Origin: an uncultured Clostridia bacterium
Lineage (GTDB): Bacteria > Bacillota > Clostridia > Oscillospirales > Acutalibacteraceae
Length of the DNA stretch: 18,934 nucleotides
NCBI GenBank assembly: GCA_937898195.1
Contig: CALEJD010000062.1
Span: 1-18,934 of the forward strand
Reading direction: 5' to 3'
Positions 1 to 7,096 of this stretch are shown here, in pieces. Position numbers and translations under genes: made by a program. The notes beneath the pieces are model-generated. The model was not told the origin of the DNA. It ran no database searches and saw only the letters and a list, made by a program, of their open reading frames with translations. Position 1 is the first letter of the stretch, and every line of letters begins with the position of its first letter.

Positions 1-1362
1 AAATATTGTTTAGCTATTGATATGGGTGCTTCAAGTGGTCGTCATATTCTTGGATACATAGAAAATGGCAAACTTCAACTTGAAGAAATCTATAGATTTG
101 AAAACGGAATAGTTGATATTGACGGTACACTTTGTTGGGATATTGAAAAACTCTTTGTTGAGATAAAAAACGGTCTTAAAGAGTGTAAAAGCCGTGGCAT
201 AATTCCCGATACTGTTGCTATTGACACTTGGGGTGTTGACTATATTCTTCTTGACAAAAACAAGAAAGAAATTATGCCTGCTGTGTCATATCGTGATGCA
301 AGAACTTTGGGTATTCCTGAAGAAATCGACAAGATTGTTCCAAGAAAAGAGTTGTATGAGCGCACGGGTATTCAAGCTACAAACTATAACTCAATTTATC
401 AGTTGTATTGTGATAAAAAGAGTGGCAAACTCGACAATGCGGAATACTTTTTAATGATGCCTGAATATTTCTCATTCAAACTTACAGGTAAAATCAGAAA
501 TGAATACACACTCACAACAACGGGTGGACTTGTTAATGTGAACACCTTTGAGAGAGATGAAGAAATCCTTGACAAGTTAGGTATTGACAAAAAAATCTTC
601 TCTCCCCTTTCATTACCTGGTACAGTTGTAGGTAATTTAAGTGAAGAAGTGAAAGATGAAGTTGGTTTTGACACTACTGTTATTCTTTGTGCATCTCACG
701 ACACTGCATCTGCTGTGGCATCTTGTTCTGTTGGGGACAATGGTATTTATATTTCATCAGGCACTTGGAGTCTTATCGGCACAGAAAATGCTTACCCCGT
801 TACTTGTGAAAAGGCTATGAACTCTGGCTTTACAAACGAGGGTGGCGTTGAGCATCGTTATCGTTTTCTTGAGAATATTATGGGTATGTGGCTTTTCCAG
901 AATATTCGTAAAAACCTCGACAAGAAATACACTTATGACGAAATGATGCAAATGGCTATGGATAGCGATTTTGTTGAATACATCAACCCTAACGCTCCTG
1001 ACTTTTTAGCACCTGATAATATGATTGAAGAAATCAGAAATTATTTGGGTAAACCAGAGTTACCGATTGGTGATGTGCTAAATTCTGTTTACCATTCACT
1101 TGCAAAGACTTATAACGAAGCTGTTAAGGTTATTGAAGAAATCAGTAACAAACAGATTAATGTTATCAATATTGTTGGTGGTGGTTGTAAAGATTCTTAT
1201 CTCAACTCACTTACTGAAAAATATACAGGCAAACGCGTTATTGCTGGTCCTGTTGAAGCAACAGCGGCGGGTAATCTTATGGTGCAGTTAATGTATCTTG
1301 ATAAAAATCTAGATTTAACAAAAGCACGAGAGTTAATCAAAAATTCTTTCAGTAAAAAATAA
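1..1362 (+). CDS. rhaB: Rhamnulokinase (L-rhamnulose kinase), 5'-partial
   Basis: FGGY-family sugar kinase that phosphorylates L-rhamnulose to L-rhamnulose-1-phosphate in the cytoplasm. The frame is open from base 1 (KYCLAIDMGASSGR...), so the first ATG in the window (position 22) is internal and the true start lies a few codons upstream. The window holds 453 residues; family members are about 460-490, so little is missing. Seen: the N-terminal phosphate-binding motif DMGASSGR, a FGGY_N domain (roughly the first 240 residues), then FGGY_C with SSGTWSLIG, the GGGCKDSYLN adenosine-binding segment and PVEATAAGN near the C-terminus. DMGASSGR and HDTASAV are typical of RhaB rather than xylulokinase or glycerol kinase. 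No rhaA, rhaD or regulator lies downstream; a terminator follows at once, so this is the last gene of a unit whose other members would be upstream of the window. Confidence 0.93.
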   Translation, partial: KYCLAIDMGASSGRHILGYIENGKLQLEEIYRFENGIVDIDGTLCWDIEKLFVEIKNGLKECKSRGIIPDTVAIDTWGVDYILLDKNKKEIMPAVSYRDARTLGIPEEIDKIVPRKELYERTGIQATNYNSIYQLYCDKKSGKLDNAEYFLMMPEYFSFKLTGKIRNEYTLTTTGGLVNVNTFERDEEILDKLGIDKKIFSPLSLPGTVVGNLSEEVKDEVGFDTTVILCASHDTASAVASCSVGDNGIYISSGTWSLIGTENAYPVTCEKAMNSGFTNEGGVEHRYRFLENIMGMWLFQNIRKNLDKKYTYDEMMQMAMDSDFVEYINPNAPDFLAPDNMIEEIRNYLGKPELPIGDVLNSVYHSLAKTYNEAVKVIEEISNKQINVINIVGGGCKDSYLNSLTEKYTGKRVIAGPVEATAAGNLMVQLMYLDKNLDLTKARELIKNSFSKK

Positions 1363-1365
1363 TTT

Positions 1366-1406
1366 AAAAAGGTCAACGAGTTGTGTTCAACTTGTTGACT
1401 TTTTTA
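1366..1406 (+). terminator. Intrinsic terminator after rhaB
   Basis: Stem GTCAACGAGTTG (1372-1383), loop TGTT, CAACTTGTTGAC (1388-1399), 12 bp with one G-U, followed by TTTTTT (1400-1405). The A-run at 1366-1370 can extend pairing. The 3' arm also supplies the -35 box of the next promoter. Confidence 0.88.
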
Positions 1407-1423
1407 ACAATATGAGATATAAT
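1395..1423 (+). promoter_or_regulatory. Promoter for the CaCA antiporter gene
   Basis: TTGACT (1395-1400), 17-bp spacer, TATAAT (1418-1423). Close to the vegetative consensus. It predicts a transcript start near 1430 and an untranslated leader of about 135 nt before the ATG at 1566. The -35 box sits inside the 3' arm of the rhaB terminator. Confidence 0.75.
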
Positions 1424-1430
1424 TTTACCG

Positions 1431-1550
1431 TACTTGAAACAAGGGTGGAGTCTGTCATAGAAATTACTGTTTTCTATTTGTTTCGGTGAACTCAAATTTG
1501 TTGTGTTCTTCTGTGGATTCCCTATGTTTCGGGAATCCATTTTTTATTTT
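1431..1550 (+). promoter_or_regulatory. Structured leader with terminator: candidate metal-ion riboswitch/attenuator
   Basis: From the predicted transcript start the leader folds as a lower stem GAAACAA/TTGTTTC (1436-1442 with 1478-1484) and an upper hairpin ATAGAAA/TTTCTAT (1457-1463 with 1471-1477). They are separated by a one-sided 14-nt purine-rich bulge (1443-1456). GAGT in the bulge (1448-1451) can pair with ACTC just past the lower stem (1490-1493), a pseudoknot-like contact. An intrinsic terminator follows: TGGATTCCC (1514-1522), 8-nt loop, GGGAATCCA (1531-1539), then TTTTTTATTTT (1540-1550). The Shine-Dalgarno AAGGAG begins at 1551. Aptamer plus terminator ahead of a cation antiporter is a classic riboswitch layout. 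Na+, Ca2+, Mn2+ or Li+ classes are possible; I cannot assign one from memory of consensus sequences. Confidence 0.5.
1514..1550 (+). terminator. Leader terminator upstream of the CaCA antiporter
   Basis: Nine-base-pair stem TGGATTCCC/GGGAATCCA (1514-1522 with 1531-1539) and a U-rich tract at 1540-1550. It lies between a good promoter and the start codon, so it can only make sense as a conditional terminator of this transcript. Confidence 0.75.
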
Positions 1551-1565
1551 AAGGAGACTATAAAA

Positions 1566-2618
1566 ATGAATTTAATTGTTCCTATTCTTTTGTTAATCCT
1601 TGGCCTTGGATTACTCATTAAGGGTGGCGACTGGTTTGTTGACGGTGCTTCAGGTATTGCTCGTCGTTTCCATTTACCAGAAATCCTCATTGGTGCAACT
1701 GTTGTTTCAATTGGTACTACTCTTCCTGAAGTTATGGTTTCTGCAGGTGCAGCAGTTCAGGGTGTTGGCTCAATTGCTTATGGCAACGCTATCGGTTCAA
1801 TTATTTGTAACACATCACTTATCGCTGCAATTACAATTGCAATTAAACCCGGTCCTGCCGCAAGAAAAAGTATGACTGTACCTGTTGCATTTTTCTTTGG
1901 TGCAGCAGCAATTTACTGTTTCTCATCTTATGTACTCGGCACATTCTCACGAGTAACAGGTCTTGTTTTGCTTACTGTGTTTGTTATTTATATGGTAACA
2001 ACTGTTATGAGAATGAAAAAATCTGCTGCAAGCATTGAAACTGTTCAGTTAGAAGAACAGATTGGTGCTCTTACAAGCGAAGCTGAACTTGAAGCAAAAA
2101 GTGGTGAAGACCACACAGTTGAATCAAAAGAAGCAGGCACAAAAGACAGTTTATTTAAAGATATTCTTTTACTTGTAGTTGGTGCTATAGTTATTGCAAT
2201 TGGCGCAAGTCTTCTTAATGAAAACGCTCAAACGATTGCTCGTGAATGTGGTGTTTCTGAAAAAGTTATTGGTCTTACAATAGTGGCTCTCGGCACTTCA
2301 CTCCCTGAACTTGTAACAGCTATCACTTCGCTCATTAAAGGACACGGTTCACTTTCACTCGGCAACATTATCGGTGCAAACCTTTTCAACCTTGTTCTTG
2401 TAAGTGGCGTTTCTGTTACACTTAATCCTTTCGACGTTCCTGTTTCAGGTTATATTGCAGGTATCAATTCATCATTAGTACTTGATATTCCTGTTATGCT
2501 TGGTGTTATGGCTATTATGACAATACCAACGCTCATTAAACAAAAACTCTCACGTTGGCAAGGCATTTTACTTCTTACAATCTACTTAAGCTATACTGTA
2601 TTACTGTTTGTTCTTTAA
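1566..2618 (+). CDS. Ca2+/cation antiporter, CaCA family (YrbG/K+-dependent Na+/Ca2+ exchanger-like)
   Basis: 350-residue inner-membrane antiporter of the CaCA superfamily, which exchanges Ca2+ (or a related cation) for Na+, K+ or H+. The two signature alpha-repeats are visible. Alpha-1 is at about residues 42-85 (GATVVSIGTTLPEVMVS, then GNAIGSIICNTSL). Alpha-2 is at about 236-280 (GLTIVALGTSLPELVTA, then GNIIGANLFNLVLVSG). They are in inverted topology around a hydrophilic acidic loop (about 150-198), with about 10 membrane segments in total. The start is ATG 1566 with AAGGAG at 1551-1556; the frame is open back to a GTG at 1503, but that lies before the leader terminator stem and has no ribosome site. 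Monocistronic: own promoter, leader terminator and downstream terminator. Transported ion not determinable from sequence. Confidence 0.9.
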   Translation: MNLIVPILLLILGLGLLIKGGDWFVDGASGIARRFHLPEILIGATVVSIGTTLPEVMVSAGAAVQGVGSIAYGNAIGSIICNTSLIAAITIAIKPGPAARKSMTVPVAFFFGAAAIYCFSSYVLGTFSRVTGLVLLTVFVIYMVTTVMRMKKSAASIETVQLEEQIGALTSEAELEAKSGEDHTVESKEAGTKDSLFKDILLLVVGAIVIAIGASLLNENAQTIARECGVSEKVIGLTIVALGTSLPELVTAITSLIKGHGSLSLGNIIGANLFNLVLVSGVSVTLNPFDVPVSGYIAGINSSLVLDIPVMLGVMAIMTIPTLIKQKLSRWQGILLLTIYLSYTVLLFVL

Positions 2619-2634
2619 TTAATTATTTTTCTTC

Positions 2635-2666
2635 AAAAAGGTGGTCGATAACGACCGCCTTTTTTT
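2635..2666 (+). terminator. Intrinsic terminator after the CaCA antiporter
   Basis: GGTGGTCG (2640-2647), ATAA loop, CGACCGCC (2652-2659), then seven T (2660-2666). Five A (2635-2639) mirror the T-run. Confidence 0.92.
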
Positions 2667-2767
2667 CGTCATTTGTAACATATAAATAATGATTGTTATA
2701 ATCACTTTGACGAAAATTATCCTTTTGCAATTCTATGCTTTATTTTATAGGTTTTTTATAGTATAAT
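2663..2767 (+). promoter_or_regulatory. Promoter/operator region of the first GPH symporter
   Basis: Two candidate promoters. The distal one is TTGTAA (2673-2678), 18 bp, TATAAT (2697-2702). The proximal one is a TATAAT at 2762-2767 with a poor -35 (TTTATT, 2739-2744). The distal -10 is embedded in the 15-bp near-palindrome TGATTGTTATAATCA (2690-2704), an operator-like site. A 9-bp inverted repeat TTTTCGTCA/TGACGAAAA (2663-2671, 2708-2716) brackets it. No bound factor can be named. Confidence 0.45.
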
Positions 2768-2797
2768 TTTCATATAGTTTTTGGAAGGGATGAAGAA

Positions 2798-4474
2798 ATG
2801 AATAAAACTGAGATTATAGAAAAAGTAAAGGGTGTTCCCTCTTATGTTAAAAAGAATTGGAACACTCCTAATGAAGGCGAATATTTAACGCTTAAGGAAA
2901 TGTTAGCTTATACTCTTGCACAGGGTGGAACTTATGTTTTCGGGGCTGTGGCAATGTATGTTACTTTCTCTGCAAGTTATTTCTGTGGAGCAGTTATGGG
3001 AATTGCAACTATTGACTTTTCAATAATCAACATTATAAGTACAGTTCTTGGATATGTGCTTATGTTTATGAATCCAATTAACGTGTTGATTTATGAAAAT
3101 CACGGCATACTTGAAAAGAAAACAAAGATTTTTGCTCATCTTTCTTATTCTGCTAAACTCATAATCGGTATTGGTTGTTATTTCTTGCCACAGGGAATGT
3201 TTGAGTCAATTATTAACGGACTTCCACAATTAGTTGGTAATATTCTTGTTGCAGGTGCAATTTGGGATTATCTCCACTGGTTTATCCGTAGAAAATTCTG
3301 TGCAAAATACGGAAGATTCAAGCCATTCATACTTCTTTGTGCAATTCCAAGTGCATTTCTTGTTTCTGCTATTCCTTATCTTCCTGTGCAGAATATGACT
3401 TACACAAACAAACTCATTATTCTTCACTTTGCATTTACTTTAATGTCATATTTCTACAACAACTATATAGGTGTTAACACTCTTGTTACCTTTATGACAC
3501 CTAACTCACAGGAAAGACAGAAGCTTCATTCAATTACACCTATTCTATCGGGTCTTTTCTCGTCAATTGTTTCTGCTATCTGGCCAATGCTTATTGCAAC
3601 AACCGGCGGTTACTTAAATCTTAAAACATATAAAGTGTTTATTCCTATTTTTACAGGCATTGGTGCTGCAATGTCTTTACTTGCTGTCTTCTGTAAAGAA
3701 AGAGTTATTGAGCCACCTATGGAAAAGCGCGCAAAGGTTACCTTCTTCAAGGGCGCTAAAAATGTTCTTAAAAACAAATATTTCTGGATTACAAACATAT
3801 CAAATATAATTGGACAATGGCACGGTCTTGTTGGTAACCTTCTTAGTTGGTGGTTTGTATATTCACTTCGTATGGAATGGTTCTCGGGTATTGCTGCAAA
3901 CCTTGTTGTTGCAGGTATGACATTTGGCAATATTCTTTGTCCTATTATGACAAAACGATTCCAGAAGAGAAATATTCTTATATCTTTCCGTGGTATTACG
4001 CTTCTTACTGTTTTAGGAATTGCACTTGCAGTTAAGATGGAAAATATTATAATATTCTTAGTTGCACTCTTCCTCAAAAATGCTATTGCTCCTGTTATGG
4101 ATGGTGTTAATGTTGGTCTTAACGCAGACATTCTTACATACCATCAATGGAAATATGGTGAGCGTGCAGATGCTATGTCAGGTGTTTTTGGTTGGTTCTT
4201 AAATCCTGTTAACGTTGCAATTGGTTACATTATGCCTTGGTTGTTATCACGCATTGGCTTCACATCTGACTGGGATGTACTCTTTGATACACAAATCCTA
4301 AATAACGTATTTAATCTTTATACTTGGGGTTCAGTAATCGGACTTGTACTCTTGACCGCTCCGTTCATTTTCTACGATTTGACAAGAGAAAAGCACGATA
4401 TGTGTGTAAGAGAATTGCAAGAGCGTGTTCGTGCTATTGAGAATGAAAACAAAGAAGAAAGCGAGGCGGTTTAA
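2798..4474 (+). CDS. MFS transporter, GPH (glycoside-pentoside-hexuronide:cation symporter)-like
   Basis: 558-residue membrane protein. GPH symporters couple uptake of sugars, glycosides or hexuronides to Na+ or H+. Family hallmarks seen: KYGRFKPFILL (170-180, the cytoplasmic basic/aromatic motif), the mid-loop region PPMEKRAKVTFFKGAKNV linking the two six-helix halves, and DILTYHQWKYGERADAMSG in the second half, matching the family's D-Y-x-x-x-x-x-G-E-R signature. The N-terminus WNTPNEGEYLTLKEMLAYT resembles the second symporter (5325-6959). The first half is odd: about 67 extra hydrophobic residues sit between the N-terminal helices and the KYGRFKP motif compared with that paralogue. ATG 2798 is preceded by GGAAGGG (2783-2789). 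The stop is one base upstream of the ATG of the next gene, whose ribosome site lies inside this gene. Substrate unknown. Confidence 0.85.
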   Translation: MNKTEIIEKVKGVPSYVKKNWNTPNEGEYLTLKEMLAYTLAQGGTYVFGAVAMYVTFSASYFCGAVMGIATIDFSIINIISTVLGYVLMFMNPINVLIYENHGILEKKTKIFAHLSYSAKLIIGIGCYFLPQGMFESIINGLPQLVGNILVAGAIWDYLHWFIRRKFCAKYGRFKPFILLCAIPSAFLVSAIPYLPVQNMTYTNKLIILHFAFTLMSYFYNNYIGVNTLVTFMTPNSQERQKLHSITPILSGLFSSIVSAIWPMLIATTGGYLNLKTYKVFIPIFTGIGAAMSLLAVFCKERVIEPPMEKRAKVTFFKGAKNVLKNKYFWITNISNIIGQWHGLVGNLLSWWFVYSLRMEWFSGIAANLVVAGMTFGNILCPIMTKRFQKRNILISFRGITLLTVLGIALAVKMENIIIFLVALFLKNAIAPVMDGVNVGLNADILTYHQWKYGERADAMSGVFGWFLNPVNVAIGYIMPWLLSRIGFTSDWDVLFDTQILNNVFNLYTWGSVIGLVLLTAPFIFYDLTREKHDMCVRELQERVRAIENENKEESEAV

Positions 4475-4475
4475 T

Positions 4476-5288
4476 ATGAAGAAAAGAATTATTAGTATTT
4501 TTGCACTTGTTCTTTGTATCTGTATTGCTTTTTCAGGTTGTAGTTCGGTTTCTACACTTTTAAGTGGTAGTGACGAAAGCATTAAATTCAAAATTGAAAA
4601 TGGCGAAGCAATAGTTACTGGTGTACCCAACAAATCAACTGTAACCAAAATTGTTATCCCTGATGAATATGAAGGTGTTCCTGTTACCAAAATTGCTGAT
4701 TTTTCTGCTCAAAACCTTGAATATGTTACTGAATTCATTATTGGTAAAAACGTTAAGGAAATCGGCACTTGGGCACTTGAAAATAATCAGCATATCGCTG
4801 CATACACAGTTGACGAAGCAAACGAATATTTCTGTTCAGTTGATGGTGTAATCTATACAAAGGATATGAAGACAGTTGTATTCTTCCCATGTGCTAAAGA
4901 GGGAGAATATATTGTAGCTGACGGAGTGGAATCAATCCGTACAAAAGCATTTTATAAGTGTGGTAAGATTACAAAAGTTACCTTGCCTGACAGTATTAAG
5001 TTTATTAATGAAAAAGCCTTTTTCCGTTGCGGTTCACTTGAAGATATCAATTTTCCAAACGGATTGGAACAAATCGGGAAAGATGCCTTTGCATATTGCA
5101 CTGCACTTACAAAAGTAACTCTCCCTGAATCTATTCAGGAGATTCAGGAATATGCATTCTATAATTGCACCAATCTTTTAGAAGTAAATATTGATGCAAA
5201 TGAAAGCAATTTATTACTTCGTGAGAAGTGGTATCCTACAAATAACGGACTTGATATTAAAGAACTTAAAATCAACTGGTCAAAATAA
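4476..5288 (+). CDS. BspA-like leucine-rich-repeat (LRR_5) lipoprotein
   Basis: 270-residue surface lipoprotein. A lysine-rich N-terminus, hydrophobic segment (5-19) and lipobox FSGC predict lipidation on Cys22. Residues 36-100 and 146-240 carry LRR_5-type repeats of about 23 residues, for example SIRTKAFYKCGKITKVTLP, FINEKAFFRCGSLEDINFP and IGKDAFAYCTALTKVTLP. The EANEYFCSVDGVIYTKD segment (114-130) is the usual BspA-family spacer between repeats. The start is ATG 4476, because GAGGCGG at 4463-4469 gives a ribosome site; an in-frame ATG at 4425 would add residues in front of the signal peptide. One base separates it from the symporter stop, so translation is coupled. BspA-like proteins often bind polymers or host surfaces; a role in catching glycan for the symporter is inference. 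Confidence 0.85.
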   Translation: MKKRIISIFALVLCICIAFSGCSSVSTLLSGSDESIKFKIENGEAIVTGVPNKSTVTKIVIPDEYEGVPVTKIADFSAQNLEYVTEFIIGKNVKEIGTWALENNQHIAAYTVDEANEYFCSVDGVIYTKDMKTVVFFPCAKEGEYIVADGVESIRTKAFYKCGKITKVTLPDSIKFINEKAFFRCGSLEDINFPNGLEQIGKDAFAYCTALTKVTLPESIQEIQEYAFYNCTNLLEVNIDANESNLLLREKWYPTNNGLDIKELKINWSK

Positions 5289-5295
5289 AGCAAAA

Positions 5296-5326
5296 TTAAA
5301 GAGCAGTCTTATGACTGCTCTTTTTT
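5296..5326. terminator. Bidirectional terminator between convergent genes
   Basis: GAGCAGTC (5301-5308), TTAT loop, GACTGCTC (5313-5320), TTTTTT (5321-5326). On the opposite strand the stem is followed by TTT then a further T-rich stretch. The T-run runs into the stop codon of the minus-strand gene (5325-5327), so both genes share this hairpin. Confidence 0.88.
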
Positions 5327-6959
5327 ATGCTTTAATCAACTGATATTGTTCTAAAATTCTGTTCCATTTATCAGAATTCTCTGCTTTAAGTTTTTCTATC
5401 TCATCACAGACAATTTTTGCACACACATATTTTTCTTTTTCTTGTTTTGTTTCATAGTTTTCATATTCTTTAATATCTTTTTCTGCAAGTTCAACAAGGT
5501 CAAGAATTTCGCAAAGATTTGAGTTATCAAAATCATCGTGGTCAAAATCAGAGAACATTGCACGAAGTTTAAGTGCTGTAATCATATTCTTTCTCTTTTC
5601 TTCGCTCAAATCATAGAAAAGGAATGGAATAATCGAAAGAATTGTTCCAAATATTGCACAACCGATTACTATTCCTACAAGAGGATTTCTGAACTCTGCT
5701 TTATATAAATCATCATAGTTATTAGTGAATCCATAAGCTTTGAATATAAGTGGGAAGACATAACCAGTTGCAAGTGCTACGATGCTACCGATAAGGACAC
5801 CACCTTGCTCAATAAAGCCCTCAAGTCTGTCCCCTGTTTTATATTGCTGATAGTCCATCATATCTGCTTTCATTGCAGGAAGATAGATAATTGAAACTGC
5901 TCCAACCATTTCTTTTATAAAAATACAGATGAATAAAAGAACATAGTTTTTATATAAGAAAAGCATCAGCACAAGGCAAACAACTTGTATTGAAAGTGAA
6001 ATTAAGCAAACTCTCTTTTTGCCAAATTTATTAGTTAATGGTGCAGCAGCAACCATACCAGGTGTATATGCCTCACCTTTAATTACAGTCATAATTGAAT
6101 ATATAGCAGGGTTATTCATTCCGTAATAGAAAATCCATTGGAATATATAACCATAACCCTGATTTAAGAAGCTGAGCCATTGAGAAACATTGATAATCCA
6201 GAAATATTTATTGTGAGATACTTTTTTGAGTCCCTCAAAGAAATTCATTTTCTGAACATATTGCTTTGGCACGATTACTCTCTCTTTTGTGCCAAAGACA
6301 CAGAGCATACTGATAATTATACCGATTATGCAGAATATTGGAAAACCGATTCGATATGTTTTAATATTATCCAATGGTCCAATAAGTGGCATTACGGGGT
6401 TAATAACAGTTGGAGCAAATGAATAAATAATTGAACTGATTTCAATTATCCATGAGCGCTCTTTTGAGTTTGCCGACATAACCTGCACAAGTCCTGCATA
6501 AGCTGAGCTATAAAATGGTGAGAAGAATTGTAGCAATGTGTAGCACACAAAAACTGCCACGAGTTTTTCGCTATACTCCATTGTTTCATATGGCAAATAG
6601 ACAAAAACTGTACCGATTACGGCAGTTGGTAATCCTAGAGTCAAAAGATATGGTCTGAATTTACCCATTTTGCTTTTTGTATTATCAAAAAGCATTGCAC
6701 GGGTTGGAGCAATAAGCAACATAATGAGTGTTGTTATAACATTCATTGTCTGCAAGTCCATAGCCTTTATACCGATTGATGCACCAACAATCATACTACC
6801 TGCACTAAGTCCTATCATACCCACAATAGCAGTAATGAAATAAACACCTGTGCCACCGATTGAGTATGCAGCAATTTCTTTATATGGCACATAGCAACCC
6901 TCTGGTGCATTGCTCCAATTATTCTTTATTATCTGAAACTTTGATGCGATTTTCCCCAT
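5325..6959 (-). CDS. MFS transporter, GPH-like sugar:cation symporter with C-terminal cytoplasmic tail
   Basis: 544-residue polytopic membrane protein of the same GPH-like group as the gene at 2798-4474 (shared N-terminal WSNAPEGCYVPYKEIAAYS). The motif KMGKFRPYLL is at 97-106, the usual place after the first helix pair, and DMMDYQQYKTGDRLEG in the second half is the family's cation/substrate-site signature (D-Y-Q-Q-Y-K-T-G-x-R). The last 97 residues after FYDLSEEK form a charged cytoplasmic tail, longer than that of most relatives. The start is ATG 6959 with AGGGGAGG at 6967-6974; upstream in-frame codons to 6998 overlap the promoter and are excluded. A good promoter is at 6990-7018. Likely monocistronic and divergent from the PAP2 gene. 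Substrate unknown. Confidence 0.86.
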   Translation of the reverse strand: MGKIASKFQIIKNNWSNAPEGCYVPYKEIAAYSIGGTGVYFITAIVGMIGLSAGSMIVGASIGIKAMDLQTMNVITTLIMLLIAPTRAMLFDNTKSKMGKFRPYLLTLGLPTAVIGTVFVYLPYETMEYSEKLVAVFVCYTLLQFFSPFYSSAYAGLVQVMSANSKERSWIIEISSIIYSFAPTVINPVMPLIGPLDNIKTYRIGFPIFCIIGIIISMLCVFGTKERVIVPKQYVQKMNFFEGLKKVSHNKYFWIINVSQWLSFLNQGYGYIFQWIFYYGMNNPAIYSIMTVIKGEAYTPGMVAAAPLTNKFGKKRVCLISLSIQVVCLVLMLFLYKNYVLLFICIFIKEMVGAVSIIYLPAMKADMMDYQQYKTGDRLEGFIEQGGVLIGSIVALATGYVFPLIFKAYGFTNNYDDLYKAEFRNPLVGIVIGCAIFGTILSIIPFLFYDLSEEKRKNMITALKLRAMFSDFDHDDFDNSNLCEILDLVELAEKDIKEYENYETKQEKEKYVCAKIVCDEIEKLKAENSDKWNRILEQYQLIKA

Positions 6960-6989
6960 AACAAAGCCTCCCCTTTTCTTTATAGTCTC

Positions 6990-7018
6990 ATAATACAATA
7001 TTTAGCACTAAAAATCAA
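6990..7018 (-). promoter_or_regulatory. Promoter of the minus-strand GPH symporter
   Basis: On the minus strand: TTGATT (7013-7018), 17-bp spacer, TATTAT (6990-6995). The start site would fall near 6983, giving a leader of about 24 nt to the ATG at 6959. Confidence 0.6.
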
Positions 7019-7035
7019 CAAACAAAAATATTACA

Positions 7036-7064
7036 TTGAAAAAATTGGAATTATGTAGTAAAAT
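7036..7064 (+). promoter_or_regulatory. Promoter of the PAP2 gene
   Basis: TTGAAA (7036-7041), 17-bp spacer, TAAAAT (7059-7064), divergent from and not overlapping the minus-strand promoter. The ribosome site AAAGGAGA (7083-7090) follows. Confidence 0.6.
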
Positions 7065-7096
7065 GTAAGAGTAAAATTACATAAAGGAGATTGGAT

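Noticed and set aside
1503..1565. GTG at 1503 as start of the antiporter
   Set aside because: No ribosome site; the added 21 codons are the leader terminator stem, and ATG 1566 has AAGGAG at ideal spacing.
3610..4131. 173-residue open frame on the minus strand
   Set aside because: Lies wholly antisense to the symporter gene, has no ribosome site and no recognisable family; a shadow frame.
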